Both the position numbers and the translations under genes were made by a program. A model generated the notes under the pieces. The model did not search any database. It was not told where the DNA came from and worked only from the letters and a program-made list of their open reading frames with translations. From Metarhizobium sp039808465 (GTDB taxonomy: Bacteria; Pseudomonadota; Alphaproteobacteria; Rhizobiales; Rhizobiaceae), in NCBI GenBank assembly GCA_039808465.1, contig JBDHTA010000027.1:1-31086 (forward strand): 31,086 nt of DNA. Direction: 5' to 3'. Shown here one piece after another: positions 1 to 7,414 of this stretch (its first letter is position 1; the number at the start of each line of letters is the position of its first letter).

Positions 1-518
1 GCAACATGGGCAAGCAGGCGGAAGCCGCCGCCGATTACAACATGGCATTGCAGATCAACCCGAACTACGATGTCGCCTATATCGGCCGTGGCAATCTCTA
101 CCGCCAGGCGGGCCGCGTCAACGAGGCGTTCAGCGATTTCAACCGCGCCATCCAGCTCGACACCACCGACGGGCGCGCCTTCCACAATCGCGGCCTGATC
201 TACCAGAAGCGCGGCGATCACGGGAAGGCGATCGAGGATTTCGCCAAGGCAATCTCGCTGTCGCCGAATTCGCCCGAGCCCTATAACGGCCGCGGCATCT
301 CCTATATCGCGCTGAACGACGACGAAAACGCCTTCGCCGACTTCAACCACGCCATCGAGCTGAACGGCAAGATCGCCGAATCCTGGGCCAACCAGGCGCT
401 CGTCTACGAACGCCGGGGCGACAAGGCCCGCGCCGCCAAGTCCTATGCGCATGCGCTGCAACTGGACCCGCGCTACACCGTCGCCAAGGACGGGCTGGCG
501 AGAACACGCGGCGCGTAA
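1..518 (+). CDS. TPR repeat protein, 5' end outside window
   Basis: This is the C-terminal part of a tetratricopeptide-repeat protein. The reading frame is open to the window edge, so the true start lies upstream; the first Met seen at position 6 falls inside a repeat and is not a convincing start. About 170 residues are visible and hold four to five consecutive 34-residue TPR units, recognisable by recurring A-x-x-D-F/Y-x-x-A-I-x-L-x-P and G-x-x-Y/L patterns. Such arrays form a curved helical scaffold for protein binding. Rhizobial genes of this type are often NlpI-like lipoproteins, but the signal region is not in view, so location and partner are unknown. A strong hairpin terminator follows the TAA stop by about 28 bases. 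Confidence 0.85.
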   Translation, partial: NMGKQAEAAADYNMALQINPNYDVAYIGRGNLYRQAGRVNEAFSDFNRAIQLDTTDGRAFHNRGLIYQKRGDHGKAIEDFAKAISLSPNSPEPYNGRGISYIALNDDENAFADFNHAIELNGKIAESWANQALVYERRGDKARAAKSYAHALQLDPRYTVAKDGLARTRGA

Positions 519-545
519 GACCGAACGCGGATGCCTGAAACGATT

Positions 546-582
546 CGGCCCGTGGCGATATCCTCGCCACGGGCCGTTTGTC
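546..582 (+). terminator. Rho-independent terminator after TPR gene
   Basis: A perfect 13-bp inverted repeat (546-558 with 564-576) encloses a 5-base loop and is followed by TTTG. It lies between the stop of the plus-strand TPR gene and the stop of the minus-strand oxidase subunit gene, so it may serve both convergent genes, although the T-run is on the plus side. Confidence 0.8.
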
Positions 583-601
583 ATTGCGCTGGCAGCAAAT
601 C

Positions 602-823
602 TCAGAGAAGCACGAAACCGGCGATCGTCAGGATGACGAAAAGAATAAGGCCGCCGAAGAAGCCTGCGGCGGTGAAGAAACCGGCAGCCATCGCGATCAG
701 CAGCACGACCAGAATCATGGTGCTGTATTTCGCGCCATTGATGAAAAGATTGTAGGTCTTCTCATGCTCCGGATAGTTCATCGGCGCGCCGGTTTCGACC
801 GGTCCGGTGTGATGCTCGCTCAT
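602..823 (-). CDS. aa3-type cytochrome c oxidase subunit IV
   Basis: A 73-residue protein with a polar N-terminus rich in His, Glu and Tyr (around residues 3-30) followed by two hydrophobic stretches at about residues 32-52 and 54-72. This pattern, including the YxxHExTYxxF-like segment, is that of the small bacterial aa3-type cytochrome c oxidase subunit IV family (COX4_pro_2) in alphaproteobacteria. It is an accessory inner-membrane subunit with no known catalytic role. The gene stands alone here, away from coxABC, as is common for this subunit. An AAGGAG Shine-Dalgarno sequence lies about 10 bases upstream of the ATG. Confidence 0.8.
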   Translation of the reverse strand: MSEHHTGPVETGAPMNYPEHEKTYNLFINGAKYSTMILVVLLIAMAAGFFTAAGFFGGLILFVILTIAGFVLL

Positions 824-943
824 CGTCTACGATCTCCTTGCCCGGCAAGCGCGCCCCCTCGGCCCGCTGCCTGAATGCCATCAGAATCGCCGCATGATCG
901 CACGCGGCCTTTCAATCCTGATGACCTACACAATAGCAGGGAA

Positions 944-970
944 AAGCGCAATCGCAGATCGATTGCGCTT
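944..970 (-). terminator. Intrinsic terminator of the GlsB-like gene
   Basis: A perfect 11-bp inverted repeat (944-954 with 960-970) with a 5-base loop lies 19 bases past the stop codon at 990. Read on the minus strand it runs into TTTTCCC, so it fits a rho-independent terminator for the gene at 990-1241. Confidence 0.75.
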
Positions 971-989
971 CATCCGCAGGACGGGGAAA

Positions 990-1241
990 CTATCGTCGTA
1001 TCGCCCGGCCGAGGGCAATGAGAATGCAGGCCCCGACGAAACCGGCGATGAGATAGCCGAACCAGCCGCCGAGCGCGATGCCGAACACCGCCAGCAGCGC
1101 ATTGGCGACGATGGCGCCGACGATGCCGAGCAGGATGTTCATCAGCACGCCCATGCTGCTGCCCATGACCTTTTCCGCGAGCCAGCCCGCAATGCCGCCG
1201 ATGATGATGGCCGCGATCCAGCCGATCTGTGCGTCTTCCAT
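990..1241 (-). CDS. GlsB/YeaQ/YmgE family stress membrane protein
   Basis: An 83-residue, almost wholly hydrophobic protein with three membrane segments and the family signatures IGGIAGWLAEKVMG near the N-terminus and NILLGIVGAIVANALL in the middle. These define the transglycosylase-associated (GlsB/YeaQ/YmgE) family of small inner-membrane proteins that are induced by stress in many bacteria; the molecular role is not known. The ATG is preceded by GGAGGG at 6 bases. The start region carries an EcfG-type promoter (separate entry), which fits the stress assignment, and a good terminator follows, so this is a monocistronic gene. Confidence 0.88.
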   Translation of the reverse strand: MEDAQIGWIAAIIIGGIAGWLAEKVMGSSMGVLMNILLGIVGAIVANALLAVFGIALGGWFGYLIAGFVGACILIALGRAIRR

Positions 1242-1278
1242 GAAAGTCCCTCCGTTCAGGCGAATTCGATGCCGCTTG

Positions 1279-1304
1279 AACGCGCGTCATGGCGATCTGG
1301 TTCC
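1279..1304 (-). promoter_or_regulatory. EcfG (general stress sigma) promoter for the GlsB-like gene
   Basis: On the minus strand GGAAC (1304-1300) is followed after exactly 17 bases by CGTT (1282-1279). This matches the alphaproteobacterial EcfG/RpoE2 consensus GGAAC-N16/17-CGTT with no mismatch. The predicted transcription start near 1271 leaves about a 30-base leader to the ATG at 1241. Regulation by EcfG is inferred from the match. Confidence 0.75.
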
Positions 1305-1321
1305 ATCGGAAAGCGCGGCGT

Positions 1322-2428
1322 TCAAAGCTTTCCGGCGCGCTGCTGGATCATCATGAAGGTGTCGAAGGTGTATTCGGCAAGCTGCATCCACAGATAGCCT
1401 TCTCTCTTGAAGGTCACCTGATCGTCATAGATCGCCTTGAACACCGGATTGCCCGCCGAAATCTCGGTATAAACGCTCTGGGCGGCGTTATAGGCGGCTT
1501 CGAGGATTTCCTGGCTGAAAGGCCGCAGCACCGTGCCCTCGTTGACGAGCTGCTTCACCGCATGCGGGTTCTTCAGGTCGTATTTCGACATCATGCTGGT
1601 GTTGACGAAGGCGCAGGCATCCGACAGCACGGCCTGATAACTCTTCGGCAGCCCTTTCCACTTCTCCAGATTGACGAAGGCGTGGATGACCGGCCCGCCC
1701 TCCCAGAAGGCGGGGTAATAATAATATTTCGCCACCTTGTTGAAGCCGAGCTTGTGGTCGTCATAAGGGCCGACCCATTCGGCGGCGTCGATGCTGCCCT
1801 TTTCCAGCGCCGGATAGATGTCGCCGCCCGCCATCTGCTGCGGAATGACGCCGAGCTTTTCCACAACCTTTCCGGCCAGGCCCGCAATGCGCATCTTCAG
1901 ACCTTTAAGGTCGTCCACGGTGTTGATTTCCTTGCGGAACCACCCGCCCATCTGCGCGCCGGTGTTCCCGGCAAGCATGCCGTAGAGATTATGCGTGGCG
2001 TAGAATTCGTTGAGCAGCCGGTTGCCGTTGCCCTCGTAGAACCAGGAATTCGTCAGCCGCGCATTCAGCCCGAAGGGAATGGCCGTGCCGATGGCGAAGA
2101 CCGGATCCTTGGCGACGTAATAATAGGAGCAGGAATGGCACATCTCGACCTTGCCTTCGCTCACCGCGTCGGCGGCCTGCAAGCCGGGCACGATCTCATC
2201 GGCCGAAAACACCTGGATCTCGAACCGGCCGTCGGTGGCGTCCGACACATGCCGGGCCAGATCCACCGCCCCGCCATAGATGGTATCGAGGCTTTTGGGA
2301 AAGGACGAGGTGAGCCGCCAGGTGATCTTCGGGTTCTCCTGCGCGATGGCGGGCGCGGCAAGAGCGGAGGCCGCGGCAGCGCCAGCGCCCGCAAGGCCCG
2401 CTGTCTTGATGAACGAACGACGATCCAT
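1322..2428 (-). CDS. TRAP transporter substrate-binding protein (DctP family)
   Basis: A 368-residue periplasmic solute-binding protein. The N-terminus MDRRSFIKTAGLAGAG followed by an Ala-rich stretch to AIAQ is a Tat signal peptide. The mature part has the DctP fold pattern: WRLTSSFPKS, GRFEIQVFSADEI, then PFGL, KGLKMRIAG and EKGSIDAAEWVGPYDD, the last being the region that carries the ligand-binding Arg and Trp. It resembles the mannitol/chloroaromatic and TakP-like alpha-keto-acid binding proteins. The chosen start has GGAGGAG 5 bases upstream; a longer in-frame extension is ignored because it lacks a ribosome site and would run into the divergent gene. No DctQ or DctM membrane subunits are nearby, so the partner transporter must be elsewhere. 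Confidence 0.88.
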   Translation of the reverse strand: MDRRSFIKTAGLAGAGAAAASALAAPAIAQENPKITWRLTSSFPKSLDTIYGGAVDLARHVSDATDGRFEIQVFSADEIVPGLQAADAVSEGKVEMCHSCSYYYVAKDPVFAIGTAIPFGLNARLTNSWFYEGNGNRLLNEFYATHNLYGMLAGNTGAQMGGWFRKEINTVDDLKGLKMRIAGLAGKVVEKLGVIPQQMAGGDIYPALEKGSIDAAEWVGPYDDHKLGFNKVAKYYYYPAFWEGGPVIHAFVNLEKWKGLPKSYQAVLSDACAFVNTSMMSKYDLKNPHAVKQLVNEGTVLRPFSQEILEAAYNAAQSVYTEISAGNPVFKAIYDDQVTFKREGYLWMQLAEYTFDTFMMIQQRAGKL

Positions 2429-2618
2429 GAACTCCTCCCGTCTGTGCCCCCGAAGCATTTCGCGGCAGGCAAACCGGTGCCGGCCTTTGCCGGAAATGCG
2501 CCTGCAAGCTAACCATGTCACCCTTTCCGTTTCAAGCATGTTGACTTCCGGACCGGACTGGCCGCACAACATGGGCGCGGGCGCGCATGCGCGCAATTTC
2601 GCGCTATCAGGAGCTTTC

Positions 2619-3377
2619 ATGTCCAGACCCTTCGTGGCCATTCCGGCCGATATCCGCGAATTCGACGCGACGACATGGCATTCGGTGCAGACGCAATATG
2701 TCAATGCCGTCGTCAAGGTCGCGGGCGTTTCCGCCTTCATCGTGCCCGCGCTGGAAGAGGGCAACGAGGTCGACGCCATTCTGGACCGCGTCGACGGGTT
2801 GCTGGTCTCCGGCTCGGCGACGAACGTGTATCCGGGCCTTTACGGCGCGGAGGCCCGCGACAGCGACGGCCCCTTCGACCCCGCCCGCGACGCAACCGCG
2901 ATCCCGCTCATCCGCCGGGCGCTGGAGCGCGGCATTCCGCTGCTGGCGATCTGCCGCGGCTTGCAGGAATTGAACGTGGCGCTTGGCGGCACGCTGGAAA
3001 CCGAAATTCAGGACATGCCCGGCCGCTGGGACCATCGCAAGCCGGAAGGCGTGCCGCGTGAGGAAGCCTATGGCATCCGCCAGCCGGTGCGCATCGCCGA
3101 GGGATCCTGCATCGCCCGCTATCTCGGCGCCGGTGAAATTCAGGTGAACTCCCTGCACCGGCAGGCAATTTCGGCCTCGGCGCCGCGCCTGCAAGTGGAA
3201 GCCACCGCCGAGGACGGCACCGTCGAGGCGGTTTCGGTGATCGGCGCGAAGGGATTTGCGCTCGGCGTGCAATGGCATCCGGAATACTGGGCCGAAACCG
3301 ACCGCCCCTCGCGCCAGTTGTTCGAGGCCTATGGCGATGCGGTGCGCGCCTATGGCGCAACCCGCGCCGGGGCGTGA
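2619..3377 (+). CDS. Gamma-glutamyl-gamma-aminobutyrate hydrolase family protein (class I GATase fold)
   Basis: A 252-residue cytosolic enzyme of the PuuD/peptidase C26 family, which hydrolyses gamma-glutamyl amides such as gamma-glutamyl-GABA in putrescine breakdown. The class I amidotransferase triad is visible: nucleophile Cys112 in LLAICRGLQELN, and His220 with Glu222 in LGVQWHPEY. The N-terminal IPADIRE and the DGLLVSGSATNVYP segment also fit. The start was taken at 2619 because AGGAG lies 5 bases upstream; the frame stays open much further upstream but that overlaps the divergent TRAP gene. No other puu genes are present, so the true substrate is open. A bidirectional terminator follows. 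Confidence 0.88.
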   Translation: MSRPFVAIPADIREFDATTWHSVQTQYVNAVVKVAGVSAFIVPALEEGNEVDAILDRVDGLLVSGSATNVYPGLYGAEARDSDGPFDPARDATAIPLIRRALERGIPLLAICRGLQELNVALGGTLETEIQDMPGRWDHRKPEGVPREEAYGIRQPVRIAEGSCIARYLGAGEIQVNSLHRQAISASAPRLQVEATAEDGTVEAVSVIGAKGFALGVQWHPEYWAETDRPSRQLFEAYGDAVRAYGATRAGA

Positions 3378-3400
3378 CGGGATTTCACGAAGCGCATGAA

Positions 3401-3430
3401 AAAGGCCGGGCGAACCGGCCTTTGTCTTTA
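3401..3430. terminator. Bidirectional terminator between convergent genes
   Basis: Inverted repeat 3401-3409 (AAAGGCCGG) with 3415-3423 (CCGGCCTTT), 5-base loop, followed by TTTGTCTTTATT. The A-run before and T-run after allow it to terminate both the hydrolase gene (stop 3377) and the minus-strand gene ending at 3431. Confidence 0.85.
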
Positions 3431-3838
3431 TTACTGCGCCGTGCGCAGCATCACCGGCGCGCCGGCGGGCTCCAGCGTTTCATAGCCGGGGCCGTCGCCA
3501 TCGACGATGGTCAGCACCGCCTCGCCATTGGCGCTTGCCAGAATCACGGTGCCGTCCTCATTGTCCGTCCATGTCTTCGCGCTCGCCAGCCCCGGCCACA
3601 CCGCATCGCATTCCGGCGCGGCGATGAACTGGCGGCTGCGGTGGGAAACCGGCAGCCCGCGCTCGACCCGGCAACTGGTGTTGCCGCTGATATTGGTGGC
3701 GGTATAGCTGATCGAGGACGACGGAATCGAACTGGAGACGATCGGATCGACCCCTGACGGCGGCGAGGACGAAAGCCACATGGCCGAACCCGCGATGCCC
3801 AGAACGGCAAGGGTGGCTGCAAGGACAAAGACTTTCAT
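3431..3838 (-). CDS. Small exported protein, possibly AprI/Inh-type protease inhibitor
   Basis: A 135-residue protein with an N-terminal hydrophobic segment (about residues 3-22) that could be a signal peptide or anchor, followed by a Ser/Pro-rich linker. The rest contains two cysteines (Cys56 and Cys77), the segment ECDAVWPGLASAKTW and then a DGTVILASANGEAVLTI strand pair. The C-x3-WP...W...G-x-I/V-x-L-x-x-x-x-G-x-x-V layout recalls the AprI/Inh beta-barrel inhibitors of serralysin-type metalloproteases, which have one disulfide. The match is by eye only and the family call is tentative; an unrelated small periplasmic protein is equally possible. GAGGAG lies about 7 bases before the ATG. It converges with the hydrolase gene. 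Confidence 0.6.
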   Translation of the reverse strand: MKVFVLAATLAVLGIAGSAMWLSSSPPSGVDPIVSSSIPSSSISYTATNISGNTSCRVERGLPVSHRSRQFIAAPECDAVWPGLASAKTWTDNEDGTVILASANGEAVLTIVDGDGPGYETLEPAGAPVMLRTAQ

Positions 3839-3936
3839 CGGAGACGCTCCTCGTGAGTCGGTTTACCGCCCCACCATGCGCCCGGAAACTTGCCGAAGGG
3901 TTAACAAATGGTTGCGCTGCGCGCTATTGCCGCAGA

Positions 3937-4887
3937 TCACGCCGTTTCCGGCACAGGCGTGCGCGCCCGTCCCGTCGCGAACCAGCCGATGATATTGTCG
4001 GCGACGAGATCGGCCATGGCGTTGCGCGTCGGCACCGAGGCGGAGGCGACATGCGGCAGCAGGCTGACATTATCGAAACCGAGCAGCGCCTCCGGCACGT
4101 TCGGCTCGTCATAGAACACATCGAGCCCCGCCCCGGCGATGGCGCCGCGCTCCAGCGCGCCGATCAGCGCATCCTCGTCCACGCTCCAGCCGCGCCCGAC
4201 ATTGATGAGAACGCCGTTCGGACCCAGCGCCTCGAGGATACCGGCGTCGATGGCCTTGTGGGTCTCGGGCGTCTTCGGCACGATGCAGATCAGGATATCG
4301 ACCGCTTCCGCCATCTCCTTCAGCGAGGCGTAATGGCGATAGGAGACATCGGCGCGCGGGCTGCGGGTGTGATAGCCGATGGTGAGCTTGAAGGCTTCGA
4401 GGCGATGGGCGATTTCCAGCCCGATGCGCCCCAGCCCGTAAAGCCCGGCGCTGCGCCCCGACAGCGAAAGCGGCGAAAGCGGAAAGGCCTCGCCCTTCCC
4501 CCAGCGCCCCTCGCGCAGAAAATTCTCCGCCTGCGGCAGACGGCGCACGGTGTTGAGCAGCAGGCCTATGGCGGTATCGGCCACCTCGTCGTTCAGCACA
4601 TCCGGCGTGTGGGTGACCATGATGCCGCGCTCGGCCGCCCGCCGCACATCGACGCCGTCATAGCCGACGCCGAAACTGCCGATGATTTCCAGATTGGGCA
4701 GCGCGTCGATCATATCCGCCGGCATGTCGTTGAAAACCGCGACGGCGCGAATCGCTTTCCGCGCCTCTTCATCGAGCCGCCCGATCTCCTCGCGCCCCGC
4801 CCGCACGATCCGGAAACGGCCTTCCAGGCGCTCCAGAATGCGCGGATGGATCTTGCCGGGAATCAGAACGGAAATATCGGTCGTCAT
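3937..4887 (-). CDS. D-isomer 2-hydroxyacid dehydrogenase (glyoxylate/hydroxypyruvate reductase-like)
   Basis: A 316-residue NAD(P)-dependent oxidoreductase of normal family length. The nucleotide-binding motif GLGRIG is at 151-156 and the catalytic trio is visible: Arg232 in NVGRGWSVDE, Glu261 in FYDEPNVP, and His279 in LLPHVASAS. The N-terminal half has SFGVGYDGVDV and the NDEVADTAIGLLL helix of the family. Substrates are likely small 2-oxo acids such as glyoxylate or hydroxypyruvate, but the exact one cannot be read. The start lies 6 bases after the stop of the upstream lacI-type gene on the same strand, so the two are almost surely one transcript, which suggests that the regulator controls this enzyme. 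Confidence 0.9.
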   Translation of the reverse strand: MTTDISVLIPGKIHPRILERLEGRFRIVRAGREEIGRLDEEARKAIRAVAVFNDMPADMIDALPNLEIIGSFGVGYDGVDVRRAAERGIMVTHTPDVLNDEVADTAIGLLLNTVRRLPQAENFLREGRWGKGEAFPLSPLSLSGRSAGLYGLGRIGLEIAHRLEAFKLTIGYHTRSPRADVSYRHYASLKEMAEAVDILICIVPKTPETHKAIDAGILEALGPNGVLINVGRGWSVDEDALIGALERGAIAGAGLDVFYDEPNVPEALLGFDNVSLLPHVASASVPTRNAMADLVADNIIGWFATGRARTPVPETA

Positions 4888-4893
4888 GGGTGC

Positions 4894-5913
4894 CTATCGT
4901 CTGTTGATCGGGCCGGTGGACTGGCGGATGCGCATTTCCGGCTTGATGAGGTGAATGCCGTCGGGCTCGTGACTGCCGAGCAGCCGGTCGAGCAGGGCGC
5001 GGGCGGCAAGACGCCCGACTTCCGCCTGCCCGTTCCAGACGGTAGTAAGCGCGGGCGTCGCGATCGCCGCCTCCTCCAGATCGTCATAGCCGGTGACGGA
5101 GATATCCACGCCCGGCGTCAGCCCGGCGCGCGAGATGCCGTTCATCAGGCCGATGGCGACGAGATCGTTCCAGCACACCGCCGCCGTCGGCTTCTGCGGC
5201 AGCGAGAGGAAATGCACCGCCGCCTCGAACCCGCCCTGCTTGGAGCGGGGGCCGGGAATGCGCAGTTCCGGATCGACCTCGATGCCCGCCTTGCGCAGCG
5301 CGTTGACATAGCCCTGGTAGCGGTCGCGGCCCGTGGAAGTCTGGTCGGTGCCGCCGATCATGGCGATCACGCGGTGCCCGAGCCCGATCAGGTGATTGGT
5401 CGCCAGCGAAATGCCGTAGCTGTCGTCGCCGCGATAGGTCGGCATGTCGACGCCTTCCATGGAGCGGGCGACGAGAATGGCGGGCATGCCGTTCTGCTCG
5501 GCAAGCTTCACATCCTCTATGGGCGTGCCGATGGCGGGCGACATGATGACGCCGTCGCCGCCGAGTTGCAGCAGCGTTTCGATGAAATTGCGCTGTTTCT
5601 CCACCGAATCATAGTGATTCGAGAGGATGAAGGTATGCTGGCTGCGGTCCAGCTCGCTTTCGATGGCCTTGAGGATTTCGCCGTAGAAGGGGTTCATGAT
5701 GTCATGCACCACCACCCCGATGATGCCGGAGCGCGAGGTGCGCAGGCTGGCGGCGCGGCGGTTGTAGATATAGCCGAGCGTCCTTGCCTGTTCCTTGATC
5801 TTTTCGCGGGTTGCCGAAGCCACCAGCGGACTGTCGCGCAGGGCAAGCGAAACAGTCGCCGTGGAAATCCCCAATGTCTCGGCGATCGTCGAAAGCTTTA
5901 TCTTTTGAGCCAC
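4894..5913 (-). CDS. LacI family transcriptional regulator
   Basis: A 339-residue regulator. The N-terminal LacI helix-turn-helix is clear (LSTIAETLGISTATVSLALRD, then the hinge region YIYNRRAASLRTSRSGIIGVVV near residue 60), followed by a periplasmic-binding-protein-like effector domain with VHDIMNPFYGEI, GVIMSPAIGT and ISVTGYDDLEEAAIATPALTTV. The start codon is GTG at 5911-5913, chosen because GGAGGAG lies about 5 bases upstream and the HTH begins right after it. It is followed within 6 bases by the 2-hydroxyacid dehydrogenase gene. An AT-rich candidate operator lies about 55-65 bases upstream, suggesting autoregulation. The effector is unknown. Confidence 0.92.
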   Translation of the reverse strand: MAQKIKLSTIAETLGISTATVSLALRDSPLVASATREKIKEQARTLGYIYNRRAASLRTSRSGIIGVVVHDIMNPFYGEILKAIESELDRSQHTFILSNHYDSVEKQRNFIETLLQLGGDGVIMSPAIGTPIEDVKLAEQNGMPAILVARSMEGVDMPTYRGDDSYGISLATNHLIGLGHRVIAMIGGTDQTSTGRDRYQGYVNALRKAGIEVDPELRIPGPRSKQGGFEAAVHFLSLPQKPTAAVCWNDLVAIGLMNGISRAGLTPGVDISVTGYDDLEEAAIATPALTTVWNGQAEVGRLAARALLDRLLGSHEPDGIHLIKPEMRIRQSTGPINRR

Positions 5914-5960
5914 CCTGTCTCCTCCGCGCGCCTCAGCCGATCATGCAATCCGATTAAACA

Positions 5961-5980
5961 TTTTAATTAAACGATTTGAG
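5961..5980. promoter_or_regulatory. Candidate LacI-family operator upstream of lacI-type gene
   Basis: An AT-rich island in GC-rich DNA. It contains TTAATTAA at 5963-5970 and TTAAACGATTTG at 5967-5978. The same 12-mer occurs at 23466-23477 upstream of xylulokinase. LacI-family sites usually have a central CG flanked by A/T-rich half-sites, as here. Which protein binds it is inferred. Confidence 0.45.
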
Positions 5981-6034
5981 TCACGCTGCGCAATCGCCAA
6001 ATATGACATTTTCGCAAAATACCGGGCCGGGTTG

Positions 6035-6538
6035 TCACTCCTGCGCGTCCTCGCCGCGTTCGATGCCCTGAAGATTGAGATCGACGGCGCGCAGAAGCCG
6101 GATCAGGGTGCGCTTTTCCTTGTCGGAAAAACCCTTCAGCGCCAGATCGTCACAGGCGCTCACGGCGCGGGCGATCAGGGTAACGCTGTTCTGGCCCGCC
6201 TCGGTCAGATGCACCTTGGTCTGGCGCTGGTCGCTTTCGTCGTGGCGGCGGGAGAGGAAGCCCTGCGCCTCCAGCCGCCCGATGGTGCGCGTCATCGTCG
6301 GCGCCTTGACGCCGAGGCGCTGCGCCAGCGCGCCGGGCGTCAGCCCGTCGGTTTCGGCAAGCGCCATGATCACGCCGTCCTGCCCCGCATACAGCCCGCC
6401 GTCGAGCAGATTGCGCGACAGCGCCGTTCTCACCGAGCGCGCCGCCTGCGTCACCGCCTGGCCGAAATCCAGCGCGCCATCCTCATGCTTTTTCTTCTTG
6501 GCGCTCTTGTTTTTCTTGCCGTCTTTCTTTTTTCCCAT
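6035..6538 (-). CDS. MarR family transcriptional regulator with lysine-rich N-terminus
   Basis: A 167-residue winged-helix regulator. Ten of the first 18 residues are Lys, an unusual basic tail that precedes the fold and may add nonspecific DNA contact. The MarR core follows: the recognition region LTPGALAQRLGVKAPTMTRT, then IGRLEAQGFLSRR and the wing HDESDQRQTKVHLTEAGQ. It probably acts as a dimeric repressor responding to a small aromatic or other ligand. The Met at 6538 was chosen over one 16 codons further out, because that would reach into the divergent gene; only a weak GAAAG ribosome site is seen. It is divergent from the creatininase-family gene with about 78 bases between starts, so that gene is the likely target. 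Confidence 0.85.
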   Translation of the reverse strand: MGKKKDGKKNKSAKKKKHEDGALDFGQAVTQAARSVRTALSRNLLDGGLYAGQDGVIMALAETDGLTPGALAQRLGVKAPTMTRTIGRLEAQGFLSRRHDESDQRQTKVHLTEAGQNSVTLIARAVSACDDLALKGFSDKEKRTLIRLLRAVDLNLQGIERGEDAQE

Positions 6539-6616
6539 TGCGCTTTCTTTTCGTGGCTGACCGGCGGCGGTATGGTTGCATGCCAATCCTTACAGAATGC
6601 GAAAGCAGACCGCCAG

Positions 6617-7408
6617 ATGCCGCACCCCGCCCCGTATTTTCACGACAACGACCCCGGCCTGCCGCCGCAGGCGCGGCGGGACTGGATCGCCGTGCTGCCG
6701 CTCGGCGCCCATGAGCAGCACGGCCCGCACCTGCCCTTCGAGACCGACAGCCTGATCGCCGGAGGCATGGTGGAACACATCATCGCCCGCCTGCCGGAAA
6801 ACCTTCCGGTCACCTTCCTGCCGGTGGAAACCACCGGCTATTCCATCGAGCATATGGATGTGGCGGGCACGCGCAGCCTTGCATGGGATGAAGCCGTCCG
6901 CCGCTGGCTCGGCATCGCCGAAGGCCTGCACCGGCAGGGCATCCGCAAATTCGTGATGCTGAACGCCCATGGCGGCAATTCGCCCTTGATGACCGTGGTT
7001 GCCACCGAGGCGCGGGTGCGTTTCAACATGCTGGCGGTGGCGACGAGCTGGACCCGTTTCGGCCAGCCGGGCGGCTGGATTTCGCCCGGGGAAAAATCCA
7101 TCGACATTCACGGCGGCGAAATCGAGACGGCGGTGATGCTGGCGCTGCATCCCGGCAAGGTCGACATGAACAAGGCAGCGGCCTTCCCCTCCCGCCAGAG
7201 CGAATTTGCCGGGCGCTTCCGGCATCTGCGCGCCTACGGGCCGCATGCCTTCGGCTGGAAGATGTCCGACCTCAACCCTGAGGGCGCCGCGGGCAATGCC
7301 GCGAAAGCCACGGCGGAAAAAGGCCGCGCCCTCATCGACCACGCCGTCACGGGAATCATCGAATTGCTGGAGGACATCGCGTCTTTCGATGCGGACGAAC
7401 TGACATGA
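6617..7408 (+). CDS. Creatininase family amidohydrolase
   Basis: A 263-residue enzyme of the creatininase family, which are metal-dependent hydrolases acting on cyclic or linear amides (creatinine, or pathway intermediates such as formamides). The signature LPLGAHEQHGPHLPFETD gives metal ligands Glu33, His35 and Asp44; AHGGN gives His118; and DIHGGEIETAVML supplies the C-terminal Glu. Length is typical. The start at 6617 fits family length; an in-frame ATG at 6572 would add 15 residues and neither has a strong ribosome site. The divergent MarR gene probably regulates it. Creatinine itself is unlikely to be the proven substrate; this family is broad and the specificity cannot be read. Confidence 0.88.
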   Translation: MPHPAPYFHDNDPGLPPQARRDWIAVLPLGAHEQHGPHLPFETDSLIAGGMVEHIIARLPENLPVTFLPVETTGYSIEHMDVAGTRSLAWDEAVRRWLGIAEGLHRQGIRKFVMLNAHGGNSPLMTVVATEARVRFNMLAVATSWTRFGQPGGWISPGEKSIDIHGGEIETAVMLALHPGKVDMNKAAAFPSRQSEFAGRFRHLRAYGPHAFGWKMSDLNPEGAAGNAAKATAEKGRALIDHAVTGIIELLEDIASFDADELT

Positions 7409-7414
7409 TCTCCA

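Noticed and set aside
3853..5970. 705-codon open frame on the plus strand
   Set aside because: Antisense to two clear genes, the dehydrogenase and the lacI-type regulator.
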